This document shows, in pieces, positions 58,171 to 64,000 of a stretch of 64,000 nucleotides of DNA. The position numbers were made by a program, and so were the translations under genes. The notes below the pieces were generated by a model. The model made no database searches, had not been told where the DNA came from, and was given only the letters and a program-made list of their open reading frames with translations. Origin of the DNA: Straminergon stramineum (lineage: Eukaryota > Streptophyta > Bryopsida > Hypnales > Calliergonaceae); contig OY987265.1 of assembly GCA_963920665.1 (NCBI GenBank), forward strand, positions 17,365,001-17,429,000, written 5' to 3'. Positions within the stretch are counted from its first letter, which is position 1, and every line of letters begins with the position of its first letter.

Positions 58171-61100
58171 TCACCTCTTGTGAACCCCTGATTCATCACC
58201 GGGGTTTTACAGTTTTTTGGTTTTTTTGTATTTTGTTATTTTGAATATAATTTAATATACAAAAGTCCCCAAAAGAAAGTAGAATCAAAATAGGTGTGTA
58301 TCATACCAATATAATATTTGATCTAAAATTAGAATATTATTGTTAGAATATCTCGAACCATGACTTGTACATAGATTAGAACCCGATTGATCGTGATAAA
58401 TTGGTGAATTATGCGTTATTGACACAACCGGCTCAAACTCTGTATGAGAGAAACATCTCTAGGCTAAATTGGTGAAAAGAATCCTAGTGAGATATTTAGG
58501 TTAGTTCCCATCGATAGGTTCCTATTTCCCCATTCCATCAATGAAATAGTGGAACCCTAGTTGTTGGCTTGCAAGAGTTAAAAATATCAAGATGGGACCG
58601 TAGAGGAATCTATGGTCAAAGGAGGATGACTTCAAGTTAAAATCACACCAGGAACTCAATGGCGAAGTTGGTTTGCCAAAATTCCCGCCGGTGTGGAAGA
58701 TTCCCTAACCACCGATATTTAAATGAGGGGGTGGATTTTAACCCCCCCTAGGCCTATGTATAGAGTAAGAATATGAGCCTACACATGTGTTGTGGAATTC
58801 CATGGGAGGTTTCAAAATTTAAAAAGAAAATTTCTAATAGTCAAAAGATGCCTTTCCAGATGGTCAACCGCCAAAACTTACAATGGGAAATTCCTAGAAA
58901 TTACCCAGGTGGCAGTAAAATCTCACTAAAAATTTGAATAGCTTCTTTTAAATTAATAAGCCGCCTCTGACAAGTTTCAAGACATTACAATAGTTAGAAA
59001 TACCCGAACTTGCGAGATTCCCCGACAATTAGTAGAATTTAAAGTTCATGATGGAGTTGACCAGGAGTATACGGAAGCGGAACGGGGTCCAAGATAGGTC
59101 TTTTCTTACTCCCCCATACATACTTAAGAGCCTAGACTAGTTACTTTTGCCAAAACAGTCAAACTCCAAAAGTTGTTTTTTAACCCAATTTGGGTGTTAG
59201 GTTGGCACTAGGTTTCGTTGAGATTTGAAGTTAAGAAAAGGGGTGGGGGGATTTCTAAAGTATAAAAATGGACTTCTAAAGCCAAAGATACAATTTGTTT
59301 GTGATTTGAAATTAATATCCAAAATTTAGGTTTATGAATCATTATAGGATGAAATCCCTTGAGGATATGATGAAAATCCGAAAAGATATGATTTCCTTAG
59401 AAGAATGAGAGGAGGTGGGTGCCCAAGAAAGAGTATAAAAGGGCACCCCTTCTCCTCTCTCACAACCCCCATTTGTTGAATTTGGGTCCATTGGATCCAA
59501 TTTATATTGGAATTGTGACATTTTTAGCCACAAGCCATGGAATGGTGTTTTGGGGGCACTTTTTGGCCGTTGATGCTCTTTTTCAAGCTTGTGAGGCCTT
59601 TGTGGGTCCCTTGCACCTTGATCTCTTTTGCACTAACTCTCCCAAGCCTTTGAAGCTTGAAAGTTCACTTTTATCATGTTGTCGAGAGGTCATGGTTTCA
59701 TATATCCTTTTAGGGGTTCTTTGGTCCCCCTCCGTGTCTTATCTTTGTACTAGCTCTAAAAGAACCCCCCCATATGACCTGGAGATGCTGCTTTGGAGGG
59801 CCTTTAGATCAAGTTTGTCATTGTGTTAACCCCGCGTAGCTAATTGTTGGGTGTCAAGTGTCTTTTTTGTCCCCCAATACTAATGTGGTGGTCCCTAAAG
59901 GGAGCCAAGAGAGTGTGAGGGTTGGTGGATCTCGTTGTGACAACGAAGCTTTGAACCCTCCAATGGTCAAAGAATCTTGGTTGTGTGTTAAAAGTGAAAA
60001 ATATGACAAAGCTTTGAACTCCCCTCCCAAAGGATCAAAAAGTCTTAGTTGTGTGTTAAAACCAGTCTACGGGTAAGCCTTGAACCCCCGTGATTTTTTC
60101 GTACAAAGTTAGTTTCCAAAATGTGTTTGGGAACAAACAAGATTTAGCCCCCCTAAATAGGAAGTAGAATTTGAGTCAATAGAGAAGGGTGATCAGTGGA
60201 AGAAGAGAGGTCATCGATGGCACCGGTGTATAGCAAAGTGACCACTAATGTTAGATACATGTTTTTTCTTTTTGTTTCCTTGCCCTTGGTACAAAAATAG
60301 CCAAAACACTAAAAAGGAAGAAAATCAATAACCAACAAAAACTAGCCAACAGTGCCAGCCAACAACACCAACAGCTAGGCCGATGAGCCTGGGAGGAGAA
60401 TTTTGGAGTCCAGGGATGTGGAGGGAAATTTGAGAGTAGAAGATAAGAAGTAAGAAATTAGAGAATATGAGGAAGCTAAAGAGAGTTAGGGTAAGGGAGA
60501 AGAAAAGAAGTCAATAGAAAAACTAATCTTCCACCACCAAGCATCGAAACAGGGAATCCAACTCCCCGTCTTCCACCAAGCAAGCAAAAGCAAACAAAGC
60601 CATCATGTAAGAGTTCAATTCAAGAGGAGAGGGAAATGACAAGGAGGGAGGAACTCCTTGAGGTTAGATAGGAAGAAGTTGAAGGACATAGGATAGGGCA
60701 AAAATCTCCATACCTTGTTTGGACCCTCAGATAAAAACTTGTGGGTTATCATGAGGTTGGATGTAAGACGTAGGACGTAAGAGGTAGTTCAACCTTGTAA
60801 GACGCAATGACACGTCCTTAGTTAGCCTCATAAGCAAAAACAAGGGTAGTTGGGTGACTGGTAGGACATAAGAGGAATAGGGGAGAAAGAAAAGGAAGAA
60901 AGAGGGGGCCAAGGGGAAATAACCATTGTTGTATTACCTCACTATATTATTAAAAAGGCGATCCATTGCATCGTATCAAGGGAGCTCATGGCAGAGGAGG
61001 GAAAACTCCTAAAAGGTATGGTCAATGGCACTAGCTCCGAGGTATGAAACAACCCCATCCCTAACCTTTCCAATTCACTTAATTAGCGGTTATTAACTCG

Positions 61101-62269
61101 AGTTGAGGGCCATCCCTATGTCAAACCCCTAAGGCTAGAGGTTAGGTCATTTTTTAAGTTATAAACCTAGAGAGGAGAATTGTAGCTTTCCAAAACCCTA
61201 AGGCACATCCAAATCGGAGTAAAACCGAGGAAGTTATCACTGGATGAAGGTTAGGACTTAATTTGGATGAAAAATAGTTAGACATAAAACTTGGGGACAA
61301 ATTGAAGAGATTAGAAAGGGTCTACTAATTAGAGTCCAGGGTTGAAAGAAAAAGTCAATTCCAAATTGTAGATTAAAAGGAATTAGTGGATGAAGTTTTA
61401 AGCACCAATTAGCAGTCAAACTTCATCCATCAAGAACTTTTAGTAGGAATGTCGGATTAGCAAGTGTCTTATCAATATGGGAAGTGAGAGTTAGGGGATA
61501 CAAGGAAAAAAGATAAAATTGTCAAAAATTAGTAAAGAGGTGGAGGTTAACCCAAACCCCCGACACTAAGGGAAACCAATCTCAAATCTAAGAAGTAGAA
61601 ATTGAGCGAGGAAGTTAGAGCTCTGGGCTTGTAGGAGAAGTTAAGTAGAGCCCATAGGACCCTCTCTAATAGGAAAAATCCAAGAAGATAATGAAGGATG
61701 AAGGTTAGCTTAGAGTTGGATGAGAAATTCATAGAAGTTTCCAATTAAGACCAAACTTCAAAGTTAGGTAGGGATAAGTCTCTTGAACAACCCTAAAAAA
61801 TTTCAAGTCATTTTGAATTGGGAGAGCGGGACCTAAATTGTGGATGAAGTTTGATGAAATGAGTAGCGATCAAACTTCATCCACCTATAACTTGGGTTAG
61901 GAGAATCGGATAGGGAAAAATTTTAGGTTGTTAGAAAGAGAAGGTACTTCTCTAAAAGGTACTGAGGTTAATTCTTCCTTAACATGAGAGACACCAAAAA
62001 CCACAACGGCCTCATCCATTTGGCCAACCATTGACATTGGACATAGATTAAGTGACTCTTGCACATTTGGGCACATTTAGGCACTTAGAAAAAAGATCCA
62101 TTTCTTGGAAGGCACAATGGACCACGCTTAGACACCCAAAAGTAGGATTCATTTCATCAAACCCTAGAACCTGATTATGCTTGCGATTTACCAAAGTTCG
62201 GTAAATTGGCACTCACACATCTCCATGGCATTTTTCTTTTTTTGAAATCTCCCAAAGAGGATTGAGGAA
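58171..62269. other. extra 4.1 kb in unit 2, unclassified
   Basis: Absent from unit 1, so likely one or more insertions. It contains a good TATA box (59434), G/C runs such as AACCCCCCCT (58739), and a degenerate internal repeat: CAAACTTCATCCA recurs about 61421 and 61874 with alignable flanks. No coding domain was recognised in the 136-codon frame at 59419. A decayed LTR element is plausible, but I found no ends. Confidence 0.35.
59434..59441 (+). promoter_or_regulatory. TATA box
   Basis: TATAAAAG followed about 20-30 bp later by CTCCTCTCTCACAACC, a CT-rich initiator-like region. It may be a relic LTR promoter; no gene downstream is convincing. Confidence 0.3.
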
Positions 62270-63990
62270 GTTACAATGATTGATCTTACTCATTAGTAAT
62301 GATGATCTCTTATGGTCAACTCTCTATCTCTTTCTTCACAATCAAATCATTTCTAGGTAGAAATTATAAACATAGATGGAATCCATTGTCTTACAGGGGA
62401 TATGATGCGACTCATTTATTTACACGAAATGGTTCAAGTGAAATAAGCTAGTGGAAGAAGAAGAACAATTGTTGTGCCTATTTTGAAGAGAAAGATGAAC
62501 TAGATGGGTAATGTTAAGGACAGTATATTGCTAACCTGTCATCAACGGTTTTGATTTGCAACTTTAATTTGCATTGTGATTCATGAGTTGGTTCATGTGA
62601 CAACAATGTACTTGCACATCATGTGGAAGACATGGCATACTATTCTGCTTTTCATTGTCACTTGCAAGCTTTACTTAGTGCTTGTGGTGAAACTTATTAC
62701 TTTGTGTACCTAGTTGCAAGTATGTATTGTACCACCATACGACCTTTTGAATATTTTGTTTGAATATTTTGGTGTAATGAGATTCTACAAAGAACCTAAA
62801 TTTGGAGATCGAGTGACCAACTATGGTTATGCATTAGCTATACGTAGGATTGGAGACCATTCTTCTTAAGCAAGGATGTTGTTACATTAACTAAGTGATA
62901 AAGTTGCAAAGTTTTAGGGCATGTAGTACTTTCTAATTTTCCTAGTACTTTTCTCTTAGTTTTTACATACATAGTCAAGTGAAGTTTTGCACACCTTGTC
63001 AATCAAGGTAAGTACTTGATGATTTTCATAAAATGAAACGAAATTTGGGTGTGGTTTGCAATGGCAAGTACTCGTTAGAGTTTTTGCACATCCAATAGGG
63101 AGAACTGAAACCATTGAACATAAATACCAATGAATTAAGTGTATAGTCACTTCCCAAATTGAGTGACAAGAGATCAACTACTATCAAATGTCAAAGTAGA
63201 GTGGCTGCTCTACAACCACCTTTATTGAAGTAAGCTTACATCCTCGCTACTTTGCAATTGATTTTGTATTGTGGTATATAGCAACTTCATTGTATCAAAC
63301 ATCAATTTCATTAAATTGACAATAGTCCACTACTTTTGTGCAGTTTAGGGCGCATGGCCTAAAACTCCAATCTATACATGTCGTAGTTTGTGGCATGAAA
63401 TTAGACCTTTATATACAAATTTTTGTCACATAGAATACTACCAACATAACAAGATTGACATTATAAGCACAAACTCCAAGAGTAGTTTTAGTCGTAGCAT
63501 GGAATTACATAAGTTTCATTTTTATCTTGTAATGTGATTCACGTCGGGTAGAAGGATTGTTTGATGTGAAGGCATGTACTATTGAGAATAGGTAGGTGTT
63601 AGATTCCTTATGTAAGGATTGAGCTCAATGAAACTAGAGGGAGTCTAGAGAATTCGACATTCAATATTGTGTTACTTGGATTCTAACATGAAGCATCTTC
63701 GTGCAACAACTTAGTGCAATTTTGGATTTCTCCAAAGTCTTGACATGAATTGAAAAGATTTTCTTAAATTCATTTTCTAATTTGAAATAATGTACTAAAA
63801 ATGGATACTTTGAAAGTTACAATCAAGTTTGACTACAACGCATTGACATTTTGGGATGTAAGAATTTTTAGAGATTAAATGATAAACAAAACTACTCTCA
63901 CAAACAAGGCACATCACTCCAAAGTAGGAACCTAATAGATATATGAACAACTCAACTAAGGTGAATGCGACTACTTTTCTCACCCTTTCA
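62270..63990 (+). repeat. duplication block 6b, copy 2
   Basis: Counterpart of 37130-38230, with about 0.9 kb of additional sequence between 62745 and 63590. Probably continues past the window end. Confidence 0.6.
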
Positions 63991-64000
63991 AAAATCACCC

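Larger units (their letters stand above)
40045..64000. repeat. segmental duplication, unit 2 (runs off the window)
   Basis: Contains counterparts of all unit 1 blocks in order. The interval that would correspond to the 20 kb NLR region (after 56055) is only about 1.8 kb and has no kinase, NB-ARC or LRR sequence. Confidence 0.65.

Noticed and set aside
59419..59829. 136-codon frame after the TATA box at 59434
   Set aside because: The frame begins before the TATA box and has no domain; its leader-like CT-rich composition argues for a non-coding LTR-type region.
1..64000. tRNA, rRNA, snoRNA genes and CRISPR arrays
   Set aside because: I looked for cloverleaf-like and conserved rRNA strings by eye and saw none; a covariance-model search would be needed to exclude small RNAs.

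Overview
This window reads as nuclear DNA of a land plant. It is AT-rich, has long gene-free stretches, spliceosomal introns of about 150-200 bp, and is crowded with plant-type transposable elements. The only convincing intact gene is on the minus strand (26276 down to 18993): helical N-terminal region + protein kinase + NB-ARC + a giant leucine-rich-repeat exon. Kinase-NB-ARC-LRR is the architecture described for moss PK-NBS-LRR receptors, although sporadic kinase/NLR fusions also occur in grasses. A bryophyte or another plant outside the flowering plants is therefore my best guess, but it is only a guess.

Layout. 0-1.3 kb: a ~38 bp tandem repeat interrupted by a TTAA-flanked element. 2.08-5.3 kb: a GC-richer, CCGGA-rich island holding one reading frame broken by four in-frame stops, with two TATA boxes; probably a decayed retroelement. 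6.3-38.2 kb: the first unit of a divergent segmental duplication, containing the NLR. 40.0-64.0 kb: the second unit, with the same blocks in the same order but no NLR. Both units are peppered with transposons, and because the units are paralogous, one can often be read as the empty site of the other.

The receptor gene has three visible exons joined by phase-compatible GT-AG introns: a MLKL/RPW8-like helical bundle plus kinase, NB-ARC with P-loop, kinase-2, RNBS-B, GLPL and MHD motifs, and about 56 nearly identical 24-residue LRRs. A TGA cuts off about 8 further LRRs that remain in frame downstream. The kinase carries an in-frame 43-residue internal duplication of its beta4-beta5-alphaD segment. 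The first coding exon is not securely identified.

Mobile elements recognised from ends and target duplications: five TTAA-flanked, CCC-ended piggyBac-like non-autonomous elements plus one partial copy; TA-flanked MITEs of two families and a foldback relative; three hAT-like MITEs of 236-244 bp; one CACTA MITE; one Tourist-like MITE; one Mutator-like TIR element; a 1.3 kb solo LTR; a 5'-truncated LINE/SINE with a 15 bp target duplication; and several LINE/SINE tails. I found no tRNA, rRNA or CRISPR. All comparisons were made by eye.
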